A DNA stretch of 64,000 nucleotides from CALGLS01 sp047626155. Lineage in GTDB: Bacteria > Bacteroidota > Bacteroidia > Chitinophagales > Saprospiraceae. Position numbers and translations under genes: made by a program. The notes below the pieces were generated by a model that saw only the letters and a list, made by a program, of their open reading frames with translations, was not told the DNA's origin and did no database searches. This document shows positions 32,676 through 42,072 of the stretch, one piece after another. The DNA is taken from the NCBI GenBank assembly GCA_047626155.1, contig JBLHRR010000001.1:1-64000 (forward strand), given 5' to 3'. Numbering within the stretch: the first letter of the stretch is position 1; each line of letters begins with the position of its first letter.

Positions 32676-34172
32676 TCATTTCACAATCAGCCCCTCATAC
32701 AGCCACTTGGCCAATGCCTCTCGATTACTCTCTACCACAATTCTTTTTTGGTCGTTCCTATTCCTAATATTTCCAAGTTCAATAAAAACGGAAGTTGGTT
32801 TTGGTTCTCTAAGCATGTGTAGATCACGAGGAGTTACAGTACCATGATAACGACCGTCCTTTCGGTAAATGCGATATTTGTTCTTGAAGGTTCGGTGGAT
32901 GTTCTTAGCCAGCTTTCGTCCTGCTTTACTGCCGGGAAAGTGATAAAAGAAAACATCGGTATTTTCTCCAGTACTTCTAGAGTCGATATGAATAACCACG
33001 CAATATTGTTCTTTAATACCTTGCTTTTTGTGTTTGTCAAACAAGGTGTTTACGGCAGAGGATCGTTGATGAAGTCGCTTTTTTTGACTTCGTGGAATTC
33101 GGTAATTCCCCCAACAATATTCATCATTATCTTGACCCAGGTATTTACCCGAACGCAGTCCGTCATTTTTATCCCGGATAATCATATAAACCAAGGCACC
33201 ACGTTGTAATAATTGTCGAGTCAATCTCAATGATACATCGTAGGCGTATTCATCTTCACAAAGTGTGTGTTTACCTTGTTTGCCAACGGCACCTGGGTCA
33301 GGGCCACCGTGTCCACTTACGATGTAGTACACTTTTCCACGCAGACTGTTATCAATCAATCGTACATATGAATTCTTATAACCAAAAATGGGATATTTCC
33401 GAATGCCACCACTACTTTCTAATTTTTTAATCGTTTCGGGGTCTAGTTTATGTGAAGGATCGTTTTCAAAAGTAGGAGTGGTACTTTCTGTTGAAGAGGT
33501 AGTGTTATCCTTTGATTTGTCTTTCTTAGGAGCGGTTGTTATTGGGTCAGAAGCAATCGGTTCTGTGGGAGCTGTGGGAGCGGCTTTTCCATCCAGACAA
33601 TATAATTCATGATAAGCAACCCAGAGTATATTGCTAGCGGTTAAGGTCATTTTTCGATGACCCTGTTTACGCATTCTTTCATTGTATCGTTTGATGCGTA
33701 GTGCTTGTTCCCAGGTGTCAACTCCAATAGTGGAACGGATGCTTTTACCATTGTATTTGTAAATGAGGACTGGGATGTAATACTTTCGGCTTGCAAAGAG
33801 TTGCGATTCTCGGTTCAGATCATTGAGGGCATAAAACCGGTCAAAATTGCATTGGTGCTCATGAAGATTATAGCGCTTTAGGAATTTAAAAATATTGTCA
33901 CCTGATGCGGTAAGTACCCGATGATAGCGCTCTTTAGGATCTTCATGATTACATCCTTCATGGCTCAAATGCTTATCAGGATCATTGTTGTTTGGGTTAA
34001 ATATGGAGTTGAGGTTATTGTTATCAGAAAGAGGGATAACAGAAATAGCTGGATCTATATTCGACCCGGGAGAAGTTGGTTTGCCAGTGTTAGCATTGCC
34101 AAACGGGATCAGCAGTAATAGCCAAACCTGTAAAAACCGGTAGTGTATCATCTGTGTTAATACGAATGTCAT
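32676..34172 (-). CDS. N-acetylmuramoyl-L-alanine amidase (Amidase_3)
   Basis: A 498-residue secreted cell-wall hydrolase. A hydrophobic signal segment ends near residue 30 (FGNANTG); the alternative start at residue 8 (34151) gives a cleaner signal. Residues 60-250 are polar and low in known domains; Ser/Thr/Pro linker at about 205-240. The catalytic domain runs from about 280: SGHGGPDPGAVG with the first Zn-His, Glu in CEDEYAYDV, HIDSR with the second His and VFIELGNIRNR with the catalytic Glu. Amidases of this type cut the peptide from muramic acid. Possibly linked to cell division or envelope turnover. Confidence 0.87.
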   Translation of the reverse strand: MTFVLTQMIHYRFLQVWLLLLIPFGNANTGKPTSPGSNIDPAISVIPLSDNNNLNSIFNPNNNDPDKHLSHEGCNHEDPKERYHRVLTASGDNIFKFLKRYNLHEHQCNFDRFYALNDLNRESQLFASRKYYIPVLIYKYNGKSIRSTIGVDTWEQALRIKRYNERMRKQGHRKMTLTASNILWVAYHELYCLDGKAAPTAPTEPIASDPITTAPKKDKSKDNTTSSTESTTPTFENDPSHKLDPETIKKLESSGGIRKYPIFGYKNSYVRLIDNSLRGKVYYIVSGHGGPDPGAVGKQGKHTLCEDEYAYDVSLRLTRQLLQRGALVYMIIRDKNDGLRSGKYLGQDNDEYCWGNYRIPRSQKKRLHQRSSAVNTLFDKHKKQGIKEQYCVVIHIDSRSTGENTDVFFYHFPGSKAGRKLAKNIHRTFKNKYRIYRKDGRYHGTVTPRDLHMLREPKPTSVFIELGNIRNRNDQKRIVVESNREALAKWLYEGLIVK

Positions 34173-34290
34173 GGTGAAGTGTTGTAGTGTTTTTCCGATT
34201 TTTCCACGAAAAAAATCGGGAAATTATTTTTAGTGTAATACCTAAACGAATAGGCCCTTTTATTTATTGATTTTTAGAAAAAAGATTTAG

Positions 34291-35718
34291 TTAATGCGTC
34301 ACTTTAAGTGTGTCAATTTCCGCCCTGACTTTTACCCAATCGATCAGTATCTCTTCTTTTATTTGTAGTTCCTTTTCTTGCGTTGGCTTTTTTAGTTCTT
34401 CATTCCAGTCTAAGTAAAGAACCGGAATTGACATCTGTTGGTTTTCTTTCAAATCAGCAACAAATGCATTATTTGCCAAGCTAATGGCATTTAAGTCTGG
34501 GAACAAAACCTTAACCTCTCTGCAAACTCTTTTAAATAACAAATCATCCCCCGTAATACTATCTATCTTGGAATTCAAAAGTGAAATAGTTCTATCTTTA
34601 TTCTGTTGGTTCTCGTTGCTGGTTTCAATTACATTTAAATAATTGGCTTCTGTTAACCTAAGACTTTCAATGGCTTTCCTGGATTCCGAATCCTGAAGGA
34701 AATCAAGTTTGCATTGTTCAACTCCTTTGCTATGTATTTCTTTTGCAATAGCCGCAATACTATCAGGTGATAAGTAAGTTCCTAACAATAATTTTACTTT
34801 TAGTGAGTCGGTGTTCCCAACTCGCTCAAATTCATAGATGGCGTTAGGAAACTTTTTATCAATATAACTGGTAATAATTGATTCCTGATTAGCGTGTTTT
34901 AAAATACCCTTAAAAATGAGAATGCTAGGAACAATCATTAAAATGCTGAAAACTAAAATGAAAAATTGTGTTTTTCTTTGCTCTGAACTATTGGTGAATG
35001 CTTTTTGAGGGAATCGTAAAAATCGAACGATTAGAAATGTTGCCAATGCAACAAAGGTGGCATTCATAAAAAACAAGTAGAAAGAATTATACGTGTAGGT
35101 CCAGTTGCCATTGGCAAGTCCAAAGCCTGTAACGCAGAGTGGTGGCATCAGAGCTGTTGCAATGGCTACGCCCGGTATCGCGTTTGATTTATCTTTCCGT
35201 GATCCAGAAATAATCCCGGCAATTCCTCCAAAAAAAGCAACCGCTACATCCAATAAACCTGGTGTTGTTCTAGCGATTATCTCATTAGTTGCACCCCCGA
35301 AAGGAGTAAATGTAAAATAGAGCGTACTTGTTACTAAAGCAATGGCGATGGCTATTCCGAAATGCTTTAAGGATACGATTAAGGTTTTTCGGTCATTAAT
35401 ACCAACGGCTAAACCAATACCTAAAATCGGTGACATCAAAGGAGATATAAGCATGGCTCCGATAATAACGGCAGGCGAATTTAAATCCAGTCCTAGAGAG
35501 GCGATCACGATAGAACACATCAATAACCAGGCATTTGCGCCCGCCATCTTTTTATTGTTCTTGATATTGACAATGGTACCTTCTCTGTCAAGGCCAGCTT
35601 GCAAGTCGATTAGGTCAAAGGAAAAACCCTTGATGTCTTTCCAAGCGGTAGCAATACTTCCTTGAACGGGATGCTTATTGCTATAGGACTGACTTTCAGG
35701 TGTCGGTTGCTCAGGCAT
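34291..35718 (-). CDS. DUF389 family membrane protein
   Basis: A 475-residue membrane protein. The DUF389 core (residues about 60-240) contains NSPAVIIGAMLISPLMSPILG, SGSRKDKSNAIPGVAIATALMPPL (short motifs within) and five to six membrane helices. The C-terminal 220 residues are a soluble helical region with one more membrane helix near residue 255, and may face the periplasm. Family function is unknown. It starts 2 bp after the lolD-like gene ends, so the two are certainly co-transcribed; the pairing with an ABC ATPase is unusual. Confidence 0.88.
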   Translation of the reverse strand: MPEQPTPESQSYSNKHPVQGSIATAWKDIKGFSFDLIDLQAGLDREGTIVNIKNNKKMAGANAWLLMCSIVIASLGLDLNSPAVIIGAMLISPLMSPILGIGLAVGINDRKTLIVSLKHFGIAIAIALVTSTLYFTFTPFGGATNEIIARTTPGLLDVAVAFFGGIAGIISGSRKDKSNAIPGVAIATALMPPLCVTGFGLANGNWTYTYNSFYLFFMNATFVALATFLIVRFLRFPQKAFTNSSEQRKTQFFILVFSILMIVPSILIFKGILKHANQESIITSYIDKKFPNAIYEFERVGNTDSLKVKLLLGTYLSPDSIAAIAKEIHSKGVEQCKLDFLQDSESRKAIESLRLTEANYLNVIETSNENQQNKDRTISLLNSKIDSITGDDLLFKRVCREVKVLFPDLNAISLANNAFVADLKENQQMSIPVLYLDWNEELKKPTQEKELQIKEEILIDWVKVRAEIDTLKVTH

Positions 35719-35720
35719 AA

Positions 35721-36401
35721 TTATCGGTTGGCTACATTTTGCTGATCGGAGGAAATAATTAGGCCATCCTGCATTGTCAAAATACGATCACTCATTTTGG
35801 CCAGTTCTTCATTGTGCGTTACAATGACAAAGGTCTGGTTAAAATCTTTTCTTAAGTTGAATAAAAGCTGATGTAGTTCCTGAGACGAAACGGAGTCGAG
35901 ATTACCAGAAGGTTCATCTGCAAAGACAATGGCTGGTTTGTTCATTAAGGCACGGGCCACCGCTACACGTTGTTGCTCCCCACCGGAGAGTTCACTGGGT
36001 TTGTGTTGGATACGATCCGCAAGTCCTAGGTAATCTAACAATTCTTTTGCACGTTTGGTGGCTGCTGCTTCAGACTGTTTGTTGATTAAGGCAGGCATGG
36101 TAACGTTTTCAACAGCTGTAAATTCAGGGAGCAGGTGATGAAATTGGAAAATAAAACCAATGCTTTGGTTGCGAAAAGCGGCCAATTCCTTTGGAGAGAG
36201 CTTGGTCACATCCTGACCGTTTATCTCAAAATGACCTTTGTCCGGACGGTCTAAGGTGCCCAAAATATGGAGTAGGGTTGTTTTACCTGCTCCTGATTTC
36301 CCAACGATGGAAACGATTTCTCCTTTGGCGATATTTACATCGACCCCCTTGAGGACATGTAGTTTTCCGTAGGACTTATGTATGTTGCTTGCTTTGATCA
36401 T
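35721..36401 (-). CDS. lolD: LolD-like ABC transporter ATP-binding protein
   Basis: A 226-residue ABC ATPase of the MacB/LolD group. Start chosen at 36401 (MIKASNIHKSYGK) because the usual first strand begins there; an upstream start at 36422 adds seven atypical residues. Walker A GKSGAGKTT (34-42), Q-loop FQFHHLLPEF, signature LSGGEQQRVAVARAL, Walker B AIVFADEPSGNLD and switch VTHNEE are intact. LolD powers release of lipoproteins from the inner membrane with LolC/E, but no permease gene is in the window; the adjacent DUF389 gene is 2 bp away. LolD and other MacB-type exporters are hard to separate. Confidence 0.88.
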   Translation of the reverse strand: MIKASNIHKSYGKLHVLKGVDVNIAKGEIVSIVGKSGAGKTTLLHILGTLDRPDKGHFEINGQDVTKLSPKELAAFRNQSIGFIFQFHHLLPEFTAVENVTMPALINKQSEAAATKRAKELLDYLGLADRIQHKPSELSGGEQQRVAVARALMNKPAIVFADEPSGNLDSVSSQELHQLLFNLRKDFNQTFVIVTHNEELAKMSDRILTMQDGLIISSDQQNVANR

Positions 36402-36675
36402 CGCCCAAAAATATGCAATCATTCGGGGTTTACCAAAAATGGTTATATTTGATCAGTAGATTTAAAGCTGCTTCTTTTGTAGAAAGCAAATTTCTAAACT
36501 AAATTTTGATAAATTGTAATAAAGAGATGGCTGGAATTATCTTGTCTTAGGCCCAAGCGGACTCTAATGAAGACCGTTTTTCTATTGATAATCAATTAGA
36601 TATGAATTTAATTAGCACTATTTTTGAAAACCATTAGGTCTTAATCAATGTAAATCTTAATCAACCTCAATAATC

Positions 36676-36821
36676 ATGTTCGGATTTTTCAAAAAGAAAA
36701 ACAACGCGCTTATAAGGAGAAATCAGAAGCTTTGCTGAAAGCCAGGAATATTAAACTCAATTTTATCCTTCCGAGAGTCGAATCAGAAGAAGATTGTGAT
36801 GATATAACTTGCGACGACTAG
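36676..36821 (+). pseudogene. Small frameshifted ORF, MFGFFKKK type
   Basis: ATG at 36676 gives MFGFFKKKNN and then a stop after 20 codons. Another frame downstream continues in coherent, charged sequence (EALLKARNIKLN, ending EEDCDDITCDD) to a TAG at 36819-36821. The start resembles small Bacteroidota proteins opening MFGxFKKK with unknown function. One indel near 36715 would join the parts. Low support: short, no other domains. Confidence 0.35.
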
Positions 36822-36835
36822 ACCGCTTTCTTTCA

Positions 36836-36866
36836 TTTGTAAGCGCCTAAAGTTTCCTTATATTTG
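36836..36866 (+). promoter_or_regulatory. Bacteroidota-type promoter of pgpH
   Basis: TTTG (36836-36839), 19-nt spacer, TATATTTG (36859-36866) match -33 TTTG / -7 TAnnTTTG. Transcription would start about 36873, giving a leader of about 25 nt. Confidence 0.72.
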
Positions 36867-36897
36867 AGCCATCTTTATCAAAAGAGAAAACAATTGC

Positions 36898-38985
36898 ATG
36901 ATCAACAACACACTTTCCAACAATATAAAATCACTTCCCAATATCGCTCGATATGTTCTCCTCCTTTTCGTTGTATTCCTAATAAGTTTGCTCTTTCCTA
37001 ATAATGCCCGCTTTCCTTACGCCATTGAAAAAGGGCACCGTTGGAATTATGAAGACCTTTATGCGCCTATAGATTTTGGGATAAAAAAGTCGGAGGAAGA
37101 TTTGACCGAAGAGCGGATGATGATCGAAAGTCAAGTACCTTCCTATTATGAACTGAACCCCCATATTGTTAGAGAAAAAAAGCAAGAATTCAGGAGCGCT
37201 TTCGATGCGCAATTGACCCAGGTTCAGACCGATGGCCAATACGTAGATGTCACCAGAAGGGCAGAGCGCTATATTCAATTTTCGGAACGTTTTATTGAGA
37301 ATGTTTATACGAAAGGCATTATTCAATTGTCGGAATTGGATGTGGTAAAAGGGGATAAATTTGTGGTGCAATTAAGACAAGGAAACACTACTTCGAAAAG
37401 AACCATTCAGAGCTTCATGAAAGGTGGAAAAGCCGCTGAAAACTGGATGCCGGATTCACTATTTGTCAGTCGGTTAAGTGAAGCAGATTTTTTGATTCCT
37501 TTATTTGAAAACTTCTTTACACCCAATGTTTTTTATAATGATACCCTCACCGGGAAATTCAAAGACGAACAACTGAACCTTATTGTTCCTACTCGTGGAA
37601 AAATAGAAAAAGGAGAACTCATTATAGCACGGGAAGACATTGTTACAGAAGAGCTAAGTCAGGTGCTTTTATCTTTCCAGGAACAGTACGAACAGGACGT
37701 CTCTGTAGACCGTTCTTGGTTGGTGGTTTATATCGGCTATTTACTATTGACGGGGCTTATTGCGCTGGTCTTTTTACTCTATCTTCAGATACATGCAAAT
37801 TATGTCTTTAAGAAACTACAATCAGTACTTTTTATGGCCATGTGGTTGTTGGTTTATAGCTATTGTGTTTATGTGGTGGAACACAGTGAACATTTGAGTG
37901 CTTACATGATTCCTTTTTGCATTGCCCCCTTAGTCATACGGATCTTTTTTGACGAACATTTGGCTTTGATGACACACCTCGTAATTATACTGATAGCCAG
38001 TTTTTTATCTTCGTTAGGTTACGAGTTTACCTTTCTTCAAATGTTAGCTGGTATTGTAGCAATATTAACTCCCTTTGAGGTGCGAAATTGGTCTCGTTTT
38101 TTTCAATCGATGCTGTTGATATTCTTAGCCTACGCTTTCGGGTTTTTAGGACTTTCCTTGATCGACAATGGTAGTTATATAGGTATAGAATGGTCGGTAT
38201 ATCGTTGGTTGTTTATCAATGTATTTTTGACCTTGTTGGCCTATCCTTTAGTGCCTTTACTTGAACGTTTATTTGGCTTCCTTTCGCCCTTTACGTTGGT
38301 CGAATTGTCGGACATGAACCGACCTCTTTTGCGCGAACTATCGATCAAAGCTCCGGGGACTTTACAACACTCGCTTCAAGTTGCTAATTTAGCGGAAGCG
38401 GCGGCTACCAAAATAAAAGCAAACACGCTGCTAGTAAAGGTTGCTGCCCTTTACCACGATATTGGAAAAATTACACAATCCAATTATTTTATCGAAAATA
38501 AAGGTTCTAAAAATCCACACGATAACATCAGTCCTACGGAAAGCGCAAAGGTCATTGTCGACCATGTGAAAAATGGGGTAGCTATGGCCAAAAAGAATGG
38601 CCTTCCTCAGGTGTTAATCGATTTCATCAAAACGCACCACGGGACCACTCGGGTTGAGTATTTCTACAGACAACATTGTAATAACACAAACAATGACATT
38701 GCGGATGATAAGGACTTCAAATACCCTGGTCCACGACCACGATCTAAAGAAGAGGCTATCCTGATGATTGCTGATTCCTTAGAGGCAGCTTCAAAAAGTT
38801 TAAAAGAGCCGACGATGGAAGATATTGATCAGTTGGTAGAGAAAATTATTGCAGGGAAAATTGCGCATCGGCAGTTGGAAAATACGGGTTTGAGCTTTAG
38901 AGAACTGCAGTTGTGCAAATCGGAATGGAAAAAATTATTGAAGAGTATTTATCATGTCCGGATTGAATACCCTGATGAGGAATAA
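36898..38985 (+). CDS. pgpH: PgpH-type 7TM-HD phosphodiesterase
   Basis: A 695-residue 7TM-HD family protein. An N-terminal membrane helix (about 18-38) is followed by a periplasmic 7TMR-HDED region (to about 270), seven membrane helices (about 275-465) and a cytoplasmic HD domain: HSLQVANLAE near 485, HDIGK near 520, HDNISP and HHGTT. PgpH and relatives hydrolyse cyclic di-AMP; in Bacteroidota this is the usual assignment, but substrate here is inferred. Length matches the family. Promoter just upstream. Downstream are two unknown membrane protein genes and tamB. Confidence 0.9.
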   Translation: MINNTLSNNIKSLPNIARYVLLLFVVFLISLLFPNNARFPYAIEKGHRWNYEDLYAPIDFGIKKSEEDLTEERMMIESQVPSYYELNPHIVREKKQEFRSAFDAQLTQVQTDGQYVDVTRRAERYIQFSERFIENVYTKGIIQLSELDVVKGDKFVVQLRQGNTTSKRTIQSFMKGGKAAENWMPDSLFVSRLSEADFLIPLFENFFTPNVFYNDTLTGKFKDEQLNLIVPTRGKIEKGELIIAREDIVTEELSQVLLSFQEQYEQDVSVDRSWLVVYIGYLLLTGLIALVFLLYLQIHANYVFKKLQSVLFMAMWLLVYSYCVYVVEHSEHLSAYMIPFCIAPLVIRIFFDEHLALMTHLVIILIASFLSSLGYEFTFLQMLAGIVAILTPFEVRNWSRFFQSMLLIFLAYAFGFLGLSLIDNGSYIGIEWSVYRWLFINVFLTLLAYPLVPLLERLFGFLSPFTLVELSDMNRPLLRELSIKAPGTLQHSLQVANLAEAAATKIKANTLLVKVAALYHDIGKITQSNYFIENKGSKNPHDNISPTESAKVIVDHVKNGVAMAKKNGLPQVLIDFIKTHHGTTRVEYFYRQHCNNTNNDIADDKDFKYPGPRPRSKEEAILMIADSLEAASKSLKEPTMEDIDQLVEKIIAGKIAHRQLENTGLSFRELQLCKSEWKKLLKSIYHVRIEYPDEE

Positions 38986-39100
38986 TGCGGTCTCTGCGCT
39001 CTCTGCGTGAGCCATTTCGCATTAGATAAGAAGAATAGAAGACGTGTTTTCAATCACACAGAGGCCACAGAGCTAAGGTGTTTTTTGCGAAAAAAAATAA
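38986..39100 (+). repeat. CACAGAG-type intergenic repeat fragment
   Basis: TGCGGTCTCTGCGCTCTCTG and CACACAGAGGCCACAGAGCT are blocks of the CACAGAG/CACAAAG-type sequence common between bacterial genes. It yields an open frame fused to the next gene from a GTG at 39007; these 52 codons are almost certainly not part of the protein. Confidence 0.5.
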
Positions 39101-39162
39101 AAAAAAGAACCCCAAGAACTACTGTAAAAGATTTCACACAGAAACATCCACATTACCTAACA

Positions 39163-40641
39163 ATGCAATTCCTAACAGAAGATAGAATCAAACGAGCAGG
39201 GCTGCGCTTCCTCAAATCGCACTACCGTCAAAGGGAGCGTTCGGGAGCTGGGAAGAGTGAGGCGCATTATGATGTAGTTACGGAAGGAGGCATTATAGTA
39301 GATGTTCACCTGAAGTTTATAACGCCAGAAGGAGCTTCTTTTCAGGCAGCGATGGAAGCAACTTCAGCCCTGACAAAAGAAGAGGTCACCTATCGATTGC
39401 AAAAGACACTTTTGATTTTGGACAGCTTAGCAGCGGCCACAATTATTGCCGCAATGATATTTAGCTACAGCTATGCCTTTGATCAATTTACCATCAGTCA
39501 AATTGGTTTTATTTATTCCTTACTTTTGATGTTCTTATTAATTTTTGTCATTGGATGCATTTATGCGCTTTTAGTAAAATGGCGAAATCGCTATCAGTAT
39601 ATTTATGCCATAGAGCAATTTAAAAAATACCATGTTGATGAACAATGGATCGCCATTGGAGAAGATGTTTTTGAAAATCGGGAAGATGAAATTTATCTTG
39701 AATTGGTAGAACAATGTGTCGTGAATGGTTTTGGATTGATTGAGATTAATTTTGAAGAAAAAGCTAGTTTATTGATCACTCCATCCAGAAATGAAATATT
39801 CGGAAAGGAGCGAGGAGATCTGGCCTTTGGACGAAGAGACTCGGCTTTGAAGCGGGGTCGAGTGGTGAGAGCTGCGAATTTATGGAATGAAAAAGTAGCC
39901 AACAAAGTACGCATACCAGGTGCTGAACAATTGAAACGTTTTCAATTGGGCTATGTCCGACAGATTCTATTGACGGGCTTTGGTTTCTTCCTCATCGGAG
40001 CTATTTTCCATATCGAAATGCAGCAAACCGAAGTCGTATACATTGATGAAAAAGTCTACGAAGAACAAATGTATCGCTTTAGTGAAGAGACAGATGCAGA
40101 GCTGGAGGAGTACGTTTTGGACTCCATCGCACTTGCGCCAATTGTAGCCGAAGAACCGGGCTATTTGGAAACGATGGATGCTGCTGATTATGATTTGGAG
40201 GACAGTGAGCAAGATGAATATTACAGTGATACTGACTTCATTGAGGATCTGGAACAGTTGCCGCTATTGGAATTCGATGCAGTTCCTGATGAAGACTTCA
40301 AAATTATTTTAGCCACAGAAAATGGATTGCAAGTTCGTTACGATTGTGAACGCTTATACAACTTGGAAGGCCGTTACTTCTTTGTACTGGACGGCCTTTA
40401 TATCGAATCCAAAGAAGCGCTCAAAAGAGTAGCTCGCCTACACGGAGCTGAACTGCCTGTAAATGCATTCAGTATGGAATGTTTCGCTGAGGGAGATCGA
40501 CGATATTTGGTATATTACGACCTGTTTTATGATTCCGAAAAAGAAACCGGAAAGGCATTAAGTAGATATAGAAAGCTGCTAAAGAAAAGAGGATTCTCCA
40601 ACAAAAAGGTAAGAACTTATTCCATTGAAATTTCTCGATAA
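39163..40641 (+). CDS. Membrane protein with acidic linker, unknown function
   Basis: About 492 residues starting at the ATG 39163 (MQFLTEDRIKRAG). I reject the open start at 39007 because those codons come from a repeat. Two membrane helices near residues 85-105 and 115-137, then a soluble domain of about 170 residues (contains VVNGFGLIEINFEEKASLL), a third helix near 270, an extremely acidic linker (about 290-370) and a C-terminal domain of about 110 residues (DEDFKIILATENGLQVRY, ending YRKLLKKRGFSNKK) that weakly recalls SPOR-like folds. The stop lies 17 bp inside the next ORF, so the two are coupled. Confidence 0.68.
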   Translation: MQFLTEDRIKRAGLRFLKSHYRQRERSGAGKSEAHYDVVTEGGIIVDVHLKFITPEGASFQAAMEATSALTKEEVTYRLQKTLLILDSLAAATIIAAMIFSYSYAFDQFTISQIGFIYSLLLMFLLIFVIGCIYALLVKWRNRYQYIYAIEQFKKYHVDEQWIAIGEDVFENREDEIYLELVEQCVVNGFGLIEINFEEKASLLITPSRNEIFGKERGDLAFGRRDSALKRGRVVRAANLWNEKVANKVRIPGAEQLKRFQLGYVRQILLTGFGFFLIGAIFHIEMQQTEVVYIDEKVYEEQMYRFSEETDAELEEYVLDSIALAPIVAEEPGYLETMDAADYDLEDSEQDEYYSDTDFIEDLEQLPLLEFDAVPDEDFKIILATENGLQVRYDCERLYNLEGRYFFVLDGLYIESKEALKRVARLHGAELPVNAFSMECFAEGDRRYLVYYDLFYDSEKETGKALSRYRKLLKKRGFSNKKVRTYSIEISR

Positions 40642-41806
40642 TATTGTAACCAATCAAAGGCAATGGATCATACGACTTATAGTCGGATGTATATTGTTAC
40701 AACTGTTTTTGACAAGCTCCTTGTGGTGGTCTGCCGGGCGAACTTTCCCTACCGTTCCCTTTTTTAATTTTATGCCGCCAATAGCGTATTGGTGGTTCCA
40801 ATCCCTTCTTCCTTGGCTGTTTGTAATTAATTTGTTGCTAGTCTTAATATTTCCAAAAATAAAAAAGGGACTCCTTCTCGTCATAACTTTGGCTATCTTA
40901 TTGATCCTCTTCGATGTCAATCGCCTTCAGGTTTGGATGTATCAATGGTTTTGTATGTTGACCGTCTTGTATTTTTCAACAAAAGAATCAACATGGAAAT
41001 CGTGCTTACAATTCATGCTGATGGCCTTATACTTTTGGAGTGGTTTCAATAAACTGTCCATCCCTTATCTGGAACACAGTTTTCCTTACCTAATGGATGC
41101 CTTTTCTATAACCAAGCCAATAGGAGATATGAAGGCTATGGCCATAATTTCCGCACTGATCGAAATGGGCATTGGGATAGGATTGTTTTTTCAAAAAAGC
41201 AGGAACATAGCGCTCTGGATTGCGATCTTGATGCACCTGTTAATATTGCTTATCTTAGGCCCTTTTGGAGCAAATGTCAATGAAGTTGTTTGGCCATGGA
41301 ATATAGCCATGATTTTCATAGTGTTGCTGCTATTTCACTCAGCACCTTTTTCGGGCCTTAGTCACTTATGGAAAAGAAGTTTTTTAATTAAAATTATCAT
41401 GATATTTTGGGGGCTAATGCCACTTGGAAATGTTTTTAACATCTGGGATGAACAGCTCTCCTTCAAGATGTACAGTGGTACCAATCCAGAAGGGATGCTG
41501 ATAGACCGTTCGATTTCTAAGGATTGTTTTCCAGATTCGTTAAAAGTTTACTATACTCGTAACGGATTTGAGGAAGCGGAGCTGATACTGATCGACGATT
41601 GGGCCCTTAAGGAACTAAAAGCACCACCTTATGTGAGTGAACGAACTTTAAAACAAATCGCCAAAAAGTGGTGTAGTTGTTTAGCCGAACCTGAAAAAGG
41701 GACTTTGGAGATAATGCGCGTTTGGAGATGGAGCGGTAAGGAGCGGGAGAACTTGCGAGTGGATTGTGTAGATCTTTTGCGAGCCCCGAGCTGCGGCTTG
41801 AGGTGA
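40625..41806 (+). CDS. Polytopic membrane protein, HTTM-like
   Basis: About 393 residues; start TTG at 40625 overlaps the upstream stop by 17 bp (no ATG is available before the first helix). Ten or so hydrophobic segments up to residue 260, with motifs such as YFWSGFNKLSIP, then a soluble C-terminal part (about 260-380). This resembles the HTTM/vitamin-K-dependent-carboxylase-like membrane family, a tentative assignment. The last 10 codons (ending PSCGLR) are encoded by the dispersed repeat at 41778-41834, so the native end has probably been replaced or extended. Confidence 0.65.
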   Translation: MKFLDNIVTNQRQWIIRLIVGCILLQLFLTSSLWWSAGRTFPTVPFFNFMPPIAYWWFQSLLPWLFVINLLLVLIFPKIKKGLLLVITLAILLILFDVNRLQVWMYQWFCMLTVLYFSTKESTWKSCLQFMLMALYFWSGFNKLSIPYLEHSFPYLMDAFSITKPIGDMKAMAIISALIEMGIGIGLFFQKSRNIALWIAILMHLLILLILGPFGANVNEVVWPWNIAMIFIVLLLFHSAPFSGLSHLWKRSFLIKIIMIFWGLMPLGNVFNIWDEQLSFKMYSGTNPEGMLIDRSISKDCFPDSLKVYYTRNGFEEAELILIDDWALKELKAPPYVSERTLKQIAKKWCSCLAEPEKGTLEIMRVWRWSGKERENLRVDCVDLLRAPSCGLR

Positions 41807-41834
41807 ATGCAGGGTCGACTCCTCCAGAGTCTTT
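41778..41834. repeat. Dispersed 56-bp repeat, copy 2
   Basis: Reverse-oriented copy of 14693-14748: the plus strand reads TGCGAGCCCCGAGCTGCGGC at the start and GGGTCGACTCCTCCAGAGTC toward the end. It supplies the stop codon of the preceding membrane protein gene. Confidence 0.7.
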
Positions 41835-42020
41835 GGATAGTTAGATTGTAGGACATGGAGAGAGGGAGGATTATAGATGAAGAATATTAAACTTTAGTTA
41901 AAATCATACCTATTGGAGGCGGAACTTCTCTGTATTGGGTTTTAATTAGTGAAATCTTGGATTAGCTCTGCGATCAATCTATTCAGACAGAGCAAGGCTC
42001 AAAAGATATATCTAGGTAAC

Positions 42021-42072
42021 ACGATAGTGGGAAGTTTAAGTTTAAGTTAAGAGTTTAAGTTAATAGAGTTTA
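42021..42072 (+). repeat. CGATAGTGGGAAGTT repeat upstream of tamB
   Basis: ACGATAGTGGGAAGTTTAAG then repeated TTTAAGTTAA words up to the start codon at 42073. The same opening, in the same orientation, occurs at 50374, and inverted copies lie at 51311-51348 and 51360-51397. Confidence 0.65.

Noticed and set aside
39007..39162. Upstream extension of the membrane protein gene from a GTG start
   Set aside because: The codons derive from CACAGAG-type intergenic repeat DNA; the ATG at 39163 opens a more plausible N-terminus.
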